This document shows positions 44,596 through 55,799 of a stretch of DNA of 64,000 nt, in pieces; position 1 is the first letter of the stretch; every line of letters starts with the position of its first letter. The notes beneath the pieces were generated by a model. That model was not told where the DNA came from. It was given only the letters and a program-made list of their open reading frames with translations, and did not search any database. Source of the stretch: Podospora bellae-mahoneyi (taxonomy: Eukaryota > Ascomycota > Sordariomycetes > Sordariales > Podosporaceae); the NCBI RefSeq assembly GCF_035222275.1, contig NC_085885.1, positions 2,790,001-2,854,000 of the forward strand, read 5' to 3'. Both the position numbers and the translations under genes were made by a program.

Positions 44596-44663
44596 TGAAG
44601 GCATACCAAGCAAACTCATGCTCCACCTTCATACCCATCGGGGCGTCAGTTCGTAACATCAAC
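44000..44663. other. AT-rich intergenic region with (TA)n tract and repeat fragment
   Basis: It contains a (TA)n run at 44556-44592 and a small imperfect hairpin (AAGGCCTTTCG ... CGAAGGCCT, about 44507-44533) that is shared with 59.2-59.3 kb. Confidence 0.6.
44556..44592. repeat. (TA)n microsatellite
   Basis: About 18 perfect TA dinucleotides lie 70 bp upstream of the decayed coiled-coil gene. Confidence 0.95.
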
Positions 44664-45303
44664 ATGGAGCAACAAGCCCTCGTCGAGCCCGAACCAGACG
44701 ACTAAAGCGCACCAGACCTCGCTTTCTTCCCAGGCTATCAACACCTGACAATCAGGGCTCCAATCAAACTAAAATCCAAATTCAACAGAAATGAAGAGGA
44801 TCAGAAACCCAATACCACCACCACCACCACCACCACCCGTCGCATCTCACACCCAGGCATCACCGCCATCAAAAAACTCAAACTCAAACTCTACAACAGC
44901 CATTACTACCGTGCCCAAATCATCTTGTACTCGAGTAAGTTGATGAAGTACTCCCGGGAGTACTACGCCGCCGAAGCAGAGATGCTACTCGCAAAGGAAA
45001 AGAAACTGTTATCGCGAGCGGCATACTTTTCCAAAAAGGCGAGAGAATTTGAGAGGAAGGCGGCAGATGCAGATCACCAGGGCCGAGAAAGCGAGATTTG
45101 AGAAGAGGGAGATAGGGTACGAGATCATGGCGGATAAATTACGCCAGCAACGCGAGGCGGGCCAGGGAGGCGGCTTATGCCTTTGCGGTTAGGGCGATGG
45201 AGGAGACGAGTTAATGCAAGGAGGAGACGAGGGAGTGGTGGAAGAGCGAGTGTGAGGAGGCGGTTAGGGAGGCCTATGGAGGTGGGGGAGTAGGGGAGGT
45301 ATA
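44664..45303 (+). pseudogene. Decayed coiled-coil gene (host gene, unassigned family)
   Basis: The sequence reads as protein with strong coding character from ATG 44664. Codon 14 is TAA, after which the frame stays open to 45101 with THHISHP-like, then KLKLKLYNSHYYRAQIIL and AEAEMLLAKEKKLLSRAAYF. Past about 45065 the coding signal continues in a second frame (ITRAEKARFEKREIGYEIMA). Past about 45150 it continues in a third (RRAREAAYAFAVRAMEE, then TAA, then REWWKSECEEAVREAY). So at least two stops and two frame changes interrupt a charged helical protein. Both internal stops could come from CAA to TAA, i.e. CpA to TpA, the change made by repeat-induced point mutation. An (ACC)n run encodes a Thr tract near 44813-44837. 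The family is unknown. Confidence 0.55.
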
Positions 45304-46540
45304 GATCTGCCATCTCAAGACTTTCAGCACCTGACAATATAAGGTACACAACTTACCTATTGCGGTGTGATGCCCATCATTTGTGCCTACCCTATAACGT
45401 GCTCAGGCTCTAGATCGACGACCAACTAGTGGTCCGTCGTCTGGCCTGCACCACCTGCTGCATCATGCAGCTGTCGGATCCAGGTGCGGCATCTTACATA
45501 CAGCCTGCAGCCATGCCGTTACTAATGCATCAGATCCATCCGAGCCCATGGTCCCGGAGGTAGGCTATCTATGCCATATCCTACTCAGACATGCGACAAA
45601 TATCGAAGTGCATAGTCATTTTGTCCTTGTTGTCGTCGTCGACCTGTGGTTTCAACCTCTTGGTCAGACCTGCCAACTCTCCCACGACCAGCACCAGACA
45701 GAGCAGAACACGCCTTCAGACCGGCACGTCTCCCGGCCTCTCTCTCTACAGCTCAGTCAGGCAAAGTGAAACAGTCCAAACCAGGATTCAAGGCCCCTAA
45801 CCTGCTTTTGGATTTTGAGCTCCTAGCCATGTTGGTGTCAGTTTGAGTAGGGTCCATCCGTATTGCTTACGAGGGCTTGAACACTACCTACCTTCTTCTG
45901 CTTTTGTGCACCTATCCGTGTGAATGCAGATGTCTCCCACATACATGGACCAGGGTTCCACCCATCATCGGGCACCGATGGCCAGCGCTCGCCGTTCTGC
46001 ACTGTCAAGGTACTTTCCCTAGAGCTTATTAGGCACCTATCTGAGTTTGATTCACACCTACCTGTATTGACAACGGACACTGTTGTCTGGTGGAATCCAT
46101 CTATGCATAGTCCTTATTTGTTATCATTCAACACTTACCTTGGTCAACACTTTCCCAGGCCCCCCTCACTTTGGGTGAAAACAGAGGGCTTGTGTTTACA
46201 CACACATCAGGGAGGAGCCAAGGTCTATCGGCAAGAGTAAACACACTCTGGATAGAGTCTCAAAGACGACCAGTCAATCCACCTTCAAGGACATCAAATA
46301 CATTTATAAACATAAAAGCAACGCTTTATTTCAGCTGTGCAGACAATTTACTCTACAATCCATGACGCTCATCTTCTCCCTCCACTTCATCATTTTCCAT
46401 TTTCCCAAGTCATGATAAAAAACACCGGATCCATGATAAGCCATTCATATGCTATCGAATCCGTTGGGAAACCACGATGGTTACATCGTGGAACTTTTGA
46501 GGCAGAGGGCCCCCAAACACCAACCAGAGGAGAAACAAGG
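45304..46540. other. Intergenic region
   Basis: No recognisable gene. Many short TACCTA-type words occur, but no clear long repeat. Confidence 0.4.
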
Positions 46541-46895
46541 TTCGGTCGAACTGCTCATAATAAACAATCCAAAACAATGCTGTTGCGTAAGCCCCCCAAA
46601 AAGACCCTGTGCCAGAGCTGAGTTGAACGTTCCACAAATTCTAAAGAATAAGGAGACGGATAACAAGGTGACCCGGCCATGATGCTAGTTATACAACCTT
46701 GGAAATAGAATTACGATAGACAGCGGCAGCAGCAGGTGGATATGGGACATGGTTTCGAACTGCTCAGAATAAACCATCCAAAACAATGCTGTTGTGTAAA
46801 GCCCCCAAATAGACCCTATGCCGTAGTTGAGTTGAAAGCTCCACAAATTCCAAAGAATAAGGAGGCGGATAACAAGGTAACCCGACCATGAGGTT
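46541..46895. repeat. Diverged tandem duplication, about 145 bp, period about 209 bp
   Basis: The segment at about 46541-46687 recurs at about 46750-46895. Shared words include CCAAAACAATGCTGTTG, AGTTGA and GGATAACAAGGT, with scattered mostly transition-type differences (for example GTGACCCGGCC against GTAACCCGACC). This is consistent with a local duplication that has since mutated. Confidence 0.75.
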
Positions 46896-46996
46896 GATCT
46901 CTCCAGCATTTCAATCAGAATTGCGATAGACGGCAGCAGCTGCAGGCGGATATGGGTCGTGATGCTGTCCTTTGGCGTTTTTATATACCAGACTGA

Positions 46997-47073
46997 TTTA
47001 AACGAAGAGCCTCCCTCAGACGAAGAGCCTTCTTCAGACGGAGAGCCTTCTTCAGACGGGGAGCCTTCCTGCT
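46997..47073. repeat. 18-bp tandem repeat, about 4 copies
   Basis: Units of the form GAAGAGCCTTCTTCAGAC are repeated. On the minus strand they encode SPSEEG-type hexapeptides in the open frame downstream of the esterase. Confidence 0.85.
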
Positions 47074-47329
47074 TTTGTTCCTCAACAATATTCACACTCG
47101 AGGTTGGTGTTACTTGCCCTGGTTCGCTGTTGGGCGACTTGGTGGTGGCAGCCGGTGTTGATGTAGCCCATGCTGGTCTTTCCGCGGGGACTGGTGTTGT
47201 TTTCGGTGTCTAACCGCCCGGGCTAATCCCATCCCCCCTATTCTGCTCATCACCACCCTCAGCAGCCACCACATCCTCATCCCCAACACCACCAGCAGGA
47301 CCACCGTAAACGACTTGCTCTCGATCCCT

Positions 47330-48178
47330 CTAAGATCTCAGCCCATCATCCGGCAGCCCCGCCACAGCCTCAGGCGTCTGAATCCACCCTTCATCCCCCG
47401 CCGCCACCAGCCCGGCAAACCATATATTCGCCATCTTCTTATATCCCCTATCATTAGGGTGCGTCTGATCAGCAAAATCCACCCCCTCCATCGGCCCCTG
47501 ATCGCTGTGCATGTCCACCAGCACAATTCTCCTTCCCGCATCCCTCAGGCTCTTAACCAACCTCCGAAACTGGTCATTTATATCCAACACCCTCCTCTCC
47601 ACGACCGGATCCTTATTGAGCAGCAGTGTTGAAAGGATCACCACTGCCCGGGGTGACAAGGTCCAACAATCATTCAACATCGCCTCCATCCTCAGCGCGG
47701 CAGTACGCACATCCTTATTCTGCAACGCATCATTCGTCCCCGCATTCACAAGAAGAACGTTGGGTTTGTATTTCGGCACCGACACCGCGGCGACGGCTCT
47801 GGAGTGGACTTCGTCGATGCGGGCGCCTGGCCAGCCTTCCACATCGTTGTCGCGCATTATGCCCGCTTTTCGGGAGCCGACGAAGTTTACCAAGGTGTTG
47901 CCGGCGGCGACGAGCTGGTTGCGGAGTTCGTTTCGGTAGCCGTTGCCGTCTGTGGAGGCTTGGCCGTAGGTTATTGATGCCCCTAAAGGCATGATGCGGA
48001 GGGGAGTGGCGTTTGCTATGGGTTGGACGGCGCGAGAGCCGAGGTTGAAGTGGTTTACTGCTACGCCTTGGTTTGCTAGGGGGGTTGCCAGCGCTGCGTG
48101 ATGCGTTAGTGAAGGATGGGGAGAGGGGAGGAGAAGGGGGAACGCACCGAGTATGAGGTTGTGTATTGGGAGGAACAT
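47330..48178 (-). CDS. Secreted SGNH/GDSL esterase (CE3-like acetyl esterase candidate)
   Basis: Exon 1 (48148-48178) encodes MFLPIHNLIL. A 54-bp intron (branch CACTAAC, acceptor CGCAG) leads in phase to exon 2 (47330-48093), giving 264 aa. Residues 1 to about 20 form a short signal peptide that is complete only after splicing. Catalytic blocks are intact: S50 in PLGASITYG (block I), GWPGARID (block II), N131 in GTND (block III), and D219 and H222 in DQTHPNDRGY (block V). Such enzymes deacetylate xylan or related polysaccharides. The layout resembles CE3 acetyl xylan esterases, though the substrate is inferred. The frame remains coding-like for about 215 codons past the TAG stop at 47330-47332, so the gene may have lost a C-terminal extension. 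Confidence 0.88.
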   Translation of the reverse strand: MFLPIHNLILGAFPLLLPSPHPSLTHHAALATPLANQGVAVNHFNLGSRAVQPIANATPLRIMPLGASITYGQASTDGNGYRNELRNQLVAAGNTLVNFVGSRKAGIMRDNDVEGWPGARIDEVHSRAVAAVSVPKYKPNVLLVNAGTNDALQNKDVRTAALRMEAMLNDCWTLSPRAVVILSTLLLNKDPVVERRVLDINDQFRRLVKSLRDAGRRIVLVDMHSDQGPMEGVDFADQTHPNDRGYKKMANIWFAGLVAAGDEGWIQTPEAVAGLPDDGLRS

Positions 48179-50338
48179 TTTGGCTGTAAGTGGGGTTTGG
48201 TGGTGATGGTGTGAGGCGTGATAGGTATGTGAGGGCAAGTCCCGAGAGGACAGCAAAGCCCCCGATATCGTGGGTGTAAGTGATGCGATGCGGACAGCTG
48301 CCAGAGGGCGAACGTCGCAAGATTGTCAAGTGAATGGCAAAATGTGTTAAAATTTTTTAAAAAGAAGGTCGAAGAGGAGCCAACACCACAATAACCCGTT
48401 TCCGGACTCGTTGAACACCTATTTATATGTACACCCAAGGATACTCCCTTTTGCCAGTCGGCCACGATATCTTGGTCCACACCAGCCAAGGCAAGGGGGG
48501 AAAGAAGCCAAGGCAAGGCAGAAAGTTCAAAAAGCCGCCTGGACCGCCGTGTAAGTCAAGCGGAAACGGACCGATGGTGATGTGGTGATCACGAAAAATG
48601 TCTCGGGTGACTTGGTCGTTCCGCATGCGGGGAGGGGGATGGTCTGGAACAACCGGAGCAAAAGGAAAAAGGTATGTATCCAATTTAAGAGCAATACCGT
48701 GATCTTGATAAGAGGCAGCGAGGTCCTTTGGATTTAAAATGTCGCAATATCCCGATTAAGTGTTGCAGTGTAATAGCGGACGTCGTGTGTGTGTGTGGTG
48801 TGTATATGTGTGTGTGCAATAGGCTAAAAAGTTGGGGATAATATGGGCAACAAGCGGGTGGTGGTGATGAAGTAGTTTTGCCAATATCACCCGAGGAAGC
48901 CGTGGCTTAGCTTCCTGTTCATAGTTGGAACTGGTGGCATCATGTTGCTGGAGGAAGGTGGGTTTTGTTGTGGTTGGAAGGAGGTAAACAAAAAAAGGTT
49001 CCTGGAGCGGCGGGGACAAGTAAGGGGACAGCAGTCATGATCAAGAAAGAGGAAGACGTGAGACGCTAGCGTAGGGCCACAAGCCGGGCATGGCCACGAT
49101 GTCGGCGTTGACCCACGGTGTTGCGTTAGATACCGTGCGGCGGAGAGGAAAGTGGAGGCGAGATGGCAGGCTCCCTTGCGCCGCTGTTGGCTGACCTACC
49201 TACCGTGAGACTGAGCCTGTGGTTGCCCATGCCCTTGCCCATTCATCTTCTGCCGTCTGATCATGTTGGCACAGTGGGCAGGCAGCCTACAGACATTGTG
49301 CTTCATGCGGCAGTCAGCAGACAGAACAGACAGAAACCTCACCATCACCATGAAGCAGCTGCCAAGAAGGCAGATCCAGCGCGCCGGTTTTCGTTGCCCT
49401 GCGAGTGGGATGCCTGGTTCCGGTGCCAACAGATCTTGTCAATCAATTGCCCATCAGGGACGAGGGGGGGCCGGCTAGGGCCGCTTGTCCAAACTTGGCT
49501 TTTCTTAGCTTCACTGAGCCCTGCATGCATCCATCCCCACCCGCGTCTGGACCACCTTCGCCGCCGGCCCTGCTTCCTCGTGGCTGCGAGTGGCACCTGT
49601 CATTGGCTCTCGGTTACGAAATTCCAGAAGCTCTCTCATCATCCATTGTCCCCGGCGAGCACGACAGGCACGTTCCCCAAAGACGCGGGGGGCCAGACCC
49701 CCAATATGCGGTATTATGCTTCGATATTCGATAATTTATCCTGGGTAAACTGGGTGGCCGGTTCGTAAGGTACAACCTGTCACCGACGCGGGGAAACTGC
49801 CTTCTGTGAGCTGAGATGGCCTCCTGCGATCACCAAATGGTGTCGTCGGCGGCGCACGACCTCGGCCCAGTCACACCGATGCACAAGTTCCCCGCGCTCA
49901 TCATTGGAGGCTGGGCAGGCCTGTGGGGAGAGGTGGCCGAGTTCTCGCAGCTTGCCGGCGAGCTCTCATTCGCATTCGGGTAGTGATTTCCTCTCGACAG
50001 CTGCATGTTCCAGCGAGTTGCTGATGTTGTGGTCAGTTTGCTCCGAAAGCAGGTGGTTGTTGCTGAGGTGTGTGAGACAGCACCAGCAACTGAGCGACCA
50101 AAATTTCCGTCCCCAGAATGCCAAGCTTTGTGCCTGGACCAACACAACGTCAATCTTACCAAGCACGGACCACATGAGGTAAAAAAAGATTCGACACAAC
50201 ATGCGAAAAAACATAAGCACCACTTGGACTATCACATCTTTATGTGTGTGTCTGCTTCCATAACAACCCCCTTTGTACACGATCTCGATAGAAGCAGCTG
50301 GGAGATTCGACAGACCAAAAAAATGCAAAAGAAAGGAC
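48179..50338. other. Intergenic region, 2.2 kb, between esterase and tRNA-Glu
   Basis: It contains a (GT)n-like tract at about 48787-48825. A 201-codon frame on the plus strand (49163-49768) shows no domain and an unnatural composition, so it is not called. Confidence 0.45.
50312..50325 (-). terminator. Pol III T-run terminator of tRNA-Glu
   Basis: On the minus strand a run of seven T follows the tRNA 3' end by about 20 nt, and a shorter TTTT lies closer. Both are standard Pol III stop signals. Confidence 0.6.
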
Positions 50339-50429
50339 TCGGATACCGGGAGTCGAACCCGGGGCTGTTGAGAGAACAGGCACTTCTGAGAAGTGAGAGT
50401 CAACGATGTTACCGCTACACCATACCCGA
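50339..50429 (-). tRNA. tRNA-Glu (CTC) with an intron of about 20 nt
   Basis: Reading the minus strand, a 7-bp acceptor stem (TCGGGTA with TATCCGA, one G-U pair) closes the gene. The A box (TGGTGTAGCGG) and B box (GGTTCGACTCC) are canonical, and the T arm is CCGGG-TTCGACT-CCCGG. The anticodon stem GTTGA/TCAAC encloses T33, CTC and A37. An insertion of about 21 nt after position 37 is the usual site of nuclear tRNA introns. The 91-bp length fits 71-72 nt plus intron. A T run (TTTTTTT), 20 bp beyond the 3' end, is the likely Pol III terminator. Confidence 0.88.
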
Positions 50430-53400
50430 TGAGGATGGTTCCGATTGAATTGATTGTTTGAATCATGTGACTTGTGCCTTGAAGAAGACAGAGAGTTACT
50501 GGTGCGCCAATCAGGACATTGGAAACCACCACGACGGTTGGCCTGAAGCGGAAACCCATCAGCTCTCACCAGTTACACACACCGTCATTGTGCAGCGCAA
50601 ACAAGAAACACAATGGGTGCATGTGAGTCCATCGTGACGTTTTAAAAGCAAGAGAGCGCCTTGGAACGATGAGGAACCGCTCAAATGTCCCGAGTTCATC
50701 CAGCCCTAAGACAGACTAGCTAATGAGGCTTGTGGCGCAGTCAAGCTTGCTGTCATGTCTTGGGTCTCAATGCTTACTCGTAGCCGCACATAAAATTGGG
50801 GCCTGCTTATACGACCTTCCGGAATGGAGACGAGCTTTAGGATGACGGACGCCGCAGCGGGCGAGTTGTTAGAGGACAAAAGTGCCCTGCATTGACAACG
50901 TGTTGACCGCGTCCCTGGGATTTGGGTTTGGTACTGCCAAGGGAATGAAGCATTGTGGGGTGATTAAATCTTACCTCGACCGCTTTTCTGCCCATCCCGA
51001 CTATCATTCGGCCAAGAGAACCTTGCAGGTAGTAAGGCATCCAACGGCGATGGCCTGACCTCACTCTCCACCAAGCGTGGCTTTCATAGGTTCAACTTAC
51101 GAGCTGATATCTGCCAATGTCACGATGAAGGCGTCCCAAGGAGCTTTGCAAAGCAAGTGCTAAACTATTGAGCGCTAAGAGTGGAAAAGGCATCACCAGT
51201 GAAGACATCACAGGCAATCTTTCAGTCTACCTTGTTTGATACACATCTCAAAAAATAAATCTTTGCCATGCTTCATACCAGCGAGTGTGCGGTGGAGTAC
51301 CTATTCCGGATAACAGCACCCGCTCACGAACTTTCGACTAAGTGGGAGGCCGCCCGTTCGCAGATGGGAGAGTTCTGGATTCGCGATGCGTCTCCATACT
51401 ACTGAGATTGAAAGAAAAGGCATACACAGTTTATGCAACCTGCTTAGGTGCTGCAGTCTTCTGTAAGTCGGCGACGAATATGAACCTCACACAATCCCCA
51501 ACGTAATTAGCTCGTCCCGCCGCTTTAATCAGGCCTGCTCAGACGGCTCAGGGTCGGCTCCCTTGTGCTTAGTCTACGCTCAGGTTTTGAACACATGGTC
51601 CTCCGAAGCCGCAGGGCTCGTCAAGAACAACAAGTTGAACACAATATTTCAGCAGAAGCCATAAATAGCCCTTGAGGAAAGAATCTGTTGGGCTCCACAC
51701 GGCTCACGCAGGATCTAAAACCGAATATCTCTGCGACGGGGTTCTCCTCTACATAAGGGGCAGCCATTTCCGGCTTCTATCTACTTTCCTTTGCTGATTC
51801 ACTCCCATCATATAATCGCTTCTAACCTACACATTTGCCCTTCCATATATTATTTACTATCCGCACGTTTACAAAGTCTGTTCTTAATAGGGGAAGCGAA
51901 GAGTGTCGAGGAGCACTTCCGCCCTCAGGAACTACGGTGTGTTCGCCTATCTTGATATCTTCCTGCATAATTAACATTTTATTGCCCCACAGCCGTCGGA
52001 AAGTTGACCTTGTCTCCCAACTCGTAGTAACTTTTGGTTCAGTAGGTGACAGGAATTTCATCTTTATATTTTGAATGATGTTTTTGCGTTTGGACGTGGT
52101 TTTGGCCTTGGGCTAGAAAATAGGGTTCAGTAATCTTATTGGACATGGTTCGTCGGGAGGAAAAATCCCACGCTACTCCTTTTCTGCTGGCCAGGTCGGC
52201 TGAGGTGATTTGAAATGTTCTCTATAAACACCGAATCGACTTCAATTCCTCGCTTGAGTCGGAATACCGTAGAATTTATTGGCCCATGTTGTACAAGGAC
52301 CCATTTGTTCCTAATATTACCTTTTGTCCAGCTAAAAAGTTTAGTATTGTCATCAACATCTTTTTGAGCAGTCGGTGATAGTATCTTTAATTGTTGAGCC
52401 GAAGTCATATGTTTGCCGGGTTTTCCCTATCCTTAACCCAGGATAGGAAGCTCTGATCAACCGGCTCAGTATCTTGCTCGGAATCCTGCTCAGAATCCTG
52501 CTCAGCATCTTGCAGGCATCCTCCTCGGCATCCTTCTTGACACCCTTCTCGGCATTCGGAAAGCGGGGGCTTAATTCCATGGAGCTTCTTCTTGGTAGGT
52601 TTGGTCACTTTGGTCTGTTTTCCTGTCATTTTGTGTGTATGTATGTGTTTGCGTGTGTGAGAGAGAGATGTTAACTAGAAGCCCTGAGAGATGTTATCCT
52701 TGTACTTATAGGTGTTGCGGATGTAAGTTCTAGAAAGTGAAGCCATTTCTGGCTACAGTATGGTCTACTTAACATCTAGCTCAGATAACGCGAATATCAT
52801 ATAAGCTGCTTCAAGCGCTTATTGATATACGCTCTACGCCAAATACCGCTGTCATCTGTCTCATCTCAAAGACAAATCCCGCTACATAGATGCAGAACTG
52901 TATCTTTAAACATATGTAGGTCGCAATGTAGTCTCCTCCCGGTACCTATCATATGCCTAAGATATAGCTATGGAAGAGCATACCTATGTTCTGCTCTCCA
53001 TTGCCGACATCAAATTGCTGATGTTTGTACCCAACGAAGATCCGAATCGCGTGCCTGGTACAACATACTTTATTACTTCAACTCAAGCTGGCCACAGGGT
53101 GACTCTAGCCGTCATACCGAGTACTTATCCACATTTTCACCCCTGCTGTCCACGGTGAGCTCGATTCCGTGCGGAGGTTTGATTCCTTAGTATTGAGGTC
53201 GCTCAGGTGGCTGCATGGGCTGGTGAGGTCTTCCGCATACTGAGCGGACAATAACTACACCTGCGGGATTCGTCCTCGGCAGCCTTAAAAGCATCCGGTG
53301 CTCAACGCCCAAATAGTAAATGGGAAAAACACAAAGACGGACATAACAAAGTTGACAAAAAACTTTGGGTAAAAATCCTGTATTGTTAGGCTTTATATCT

Positions 53401-53690
53401 GCTAGCCATCATCCACGATGGTACTTATTTTTTTTTGGTGTATACACAGGTACAAAAGGTATGAATAGCAAATTTTTCTTTTTCAGGACCTTATTACTAG
53501 ACTAAACTCTGGATCGCGCATTTAGACTTGGGAATATTAGGATAGGAACGTCCTGCGTAGCGCTGCTTCTACGATCTATCGCCTGAGGCTTATTGAAGGG
53601 CTGCTGCCCAGAACAGATGGTTCCTGGCTGAGAGGAGATGGCTTGGGGTACTGGGTAACGCCGGGTTTGCCGTTCTTTAATGGGTGACTA
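50430..53690. other. Gene-poor, AT-richer region, left part
   Basis: No intact gene is recognised. Minus-strand frames at 51822-52061, 52136-52408 and 52405-52629 have protein-like composition, the last with a repeated EQDSEQD motif. They are short and unassigned. Elsewhere frames are short, with frequent TA-containing stops. Confidence 0.4.
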
Positions 53691-54010
53691 CCTAACGGCG
53701 ATGCTACCAGCGACGATATGACCGCGGGAGCGCCCAAGGACCTAATTACAGATCGAGATGCTAGGCAGACTCAGAAGGGAAACCATCTGCCAGCAGCCTC
53801 CCTGCGCTCGAGCTTTTCGAACTCCTCCACATTATCGAGGCCGCGCCACACAGCGCGAGACATTTTCTCAAGCCACACCTTCTTCTATTTACGGTTGAAC
53901 CTTGGCGTTGGCTGCTTCAGCCAGTTCTTTTGCCTTCTCTAGCTCTGCCTCCACTGCGTCGTTTTGCAAGATAATCTGGTTGAGTTGCTGGGTGTAGACA
54001 GTTAGTTTGG
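53691..54010 (-). other. Isolated minus-strand coding traces
   Basis: Two short stretches read as natural protein on the minus strand. One is a coiled-coil-like segment with AELEKAKELAEAANAKVQ (about 53900-53990). The other is EKMSRAVWRGLDNVEEFEKL (about 53790-53860). They lie in different frames and could be exons of an unrecognised gene or remains of one. No start, stop or splice model could be fixed. Confidence 0.35.
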
Positions 54011-55799
54011 CTCCGAGTTTAAAAACAACGAAAAGAATTGGAAGGAGACATGTTGCGAAAAGTAAGAAGAACGGGAGGAACTCGCAAGTTGGAAAGAAGG
54101 AGAAAAACTACGCCATCTCACGAATTAACGCAAAAGAATACGACTGATTTTTTGTTACCAAGACTACGTGGCCGTAAAAATGGTGGATTCGGGTGTGAAC
54201 GTGCAAAATATAAATCTTCAACAACCACATTTATAGTGCATGCGTGTAAATAAATTTACGTGAATCAAACCTTGGTACACGAAAGTATTTACATTATGAT
54301 TTCTGTAATAATACACATTATACGTGCTGAGTTGTTGATGGATTTGTACTTTTGTATACAAAATGTTGTGTTTTTTTAACACAAGATGCAGTACAAGGAC
54401 GGAAGACGAGCCACAACCAGCGTAACCAGTTAAGTAGTAATCAGTGATCGCTATCATGGACTTGGCGGAACCAGACATTGAGAAACTATCTTCAACTGAG
54501 TATCCCTTTCAGAAGATCTGAACCCTTGGTTCGTCACAGTTCTACAGAGACATTGACGATACCCAGTTGTGAATGACATCTGTGGGCTGTAACGCTAAGG
54601 CGGGTGCGGGTTTTGTTTGGCATGGTTTTGGCTTTCAAAGTGACTTTTCTTGAACTACCCGATATCCCGTAGTTCTTTCACTCTTACTGGCTTCAGTAAG
54701 CTAGTTGCTGCTCGGTTTCCATTTTTCATTTTTAAACAGAAGACTGAGAAACGCCGATCCTAATAGTGATACGCAAATACAAGTTATTATTATAGTTGCA
54801 GAATCTGGCATGCATTATGAAGCCACAACCTGCCCCTATAGGATACAAGACGGGTTATTGTTTCAAAATCGACAAACCACTTTGAGTGGCTCATTCCTGT
54901 GGTTTTGCCGTATCCTCTCCGTAAATTTGCTTCCGTAAGTAGATCCGAAGAGTAACCTCACTACTTGTGTAGCTTCATAGTGAGTCTATCTGGCTGAGGT
55001 TCGCTTGGCTCTAGACAGTGATGTCACCCACACCTAGACTTTCTGCCTTGTATAAGTGCAGTCGAGCTTGCAAACATAATGCTGCGCACAGGAAGGGTTA
55101 CACCGGCACACAAAGGATCCAAGAATGGCAATCTCTAAGCGGTTTCACCTCTTGGCATCTGTCCCTGAGGCAACAAGTGCTGTTTATAACATTGGTCTAG
55201 GGATGCAACACCAGTGAGGGGCTCAGGGGTAGTCACGAATAAGAGCGCCTCTCTATTATACGCGCGCAGTGTGATTCTAGTCTTCCAGCTTGAGATATGC
55301 AATTAAGGCACCTTCCATCTGGTAATACCTACCCCATCAATACAACCTTTCAGGTGGCACAGAGGTCTTAACCCTAGGGATTGGGGCTCATTCTTGGTTC
55401 TATAGTAAGATGTGGAAGGCTCTCGTTTCGGAAGCCGATGATTAAACTATATCGATCACGAGGGTGCAAGCAGTAGTGATTTTCTCTATTAGTCGCCATT
55501 TTCCTTATTTCGCCATTGTATAGAATGATGGTTACGCTGGGTTTAAACTTCTGTGTCACCGTTTTCGCTCCTTCACAAGAGCATATCTATGTTACTGCAG
55601 CTCGACTAACAGTAAAATGCTCATCCCTCATAACCGGTGATGGAGCATGACCTTGATGAAGTATAGTTTCCTTGTTAGGGCCTGATCCTTTGTCTCTTGC
55701 TATAGCAGTGATGATCTGATCATTAACCTTGGGCATACTGAGTTGGTCAGCAACCCCCGTAATAAGGCGGTATGACCACACTAATCTCTTCATCTGCCG
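54011..55799. other. Gene-poor, AT-rich region, right part
   Basis: Only short frames. The minus-strand frame at 55587-55793 and another at 55374-55559 look somewhat protein-like but match no family I know. Confidence 0.35.

Noticed and set aside
49163-49768. 201-codon plus-strand frame
   Set aside because: No domain, unnatural His/Pro/Arg composition and no good start context. Likely a chance frame in GC-rich spacer.
53718-53942. Plus-strand PKDLITDRDAR word resembling a retroelement integrase motif
   Set aside because: A single short motif with no neighbouring integrase, reverse transcriptase or terminal repeats visible. The minus strand reads more like protein here, so no element is called.
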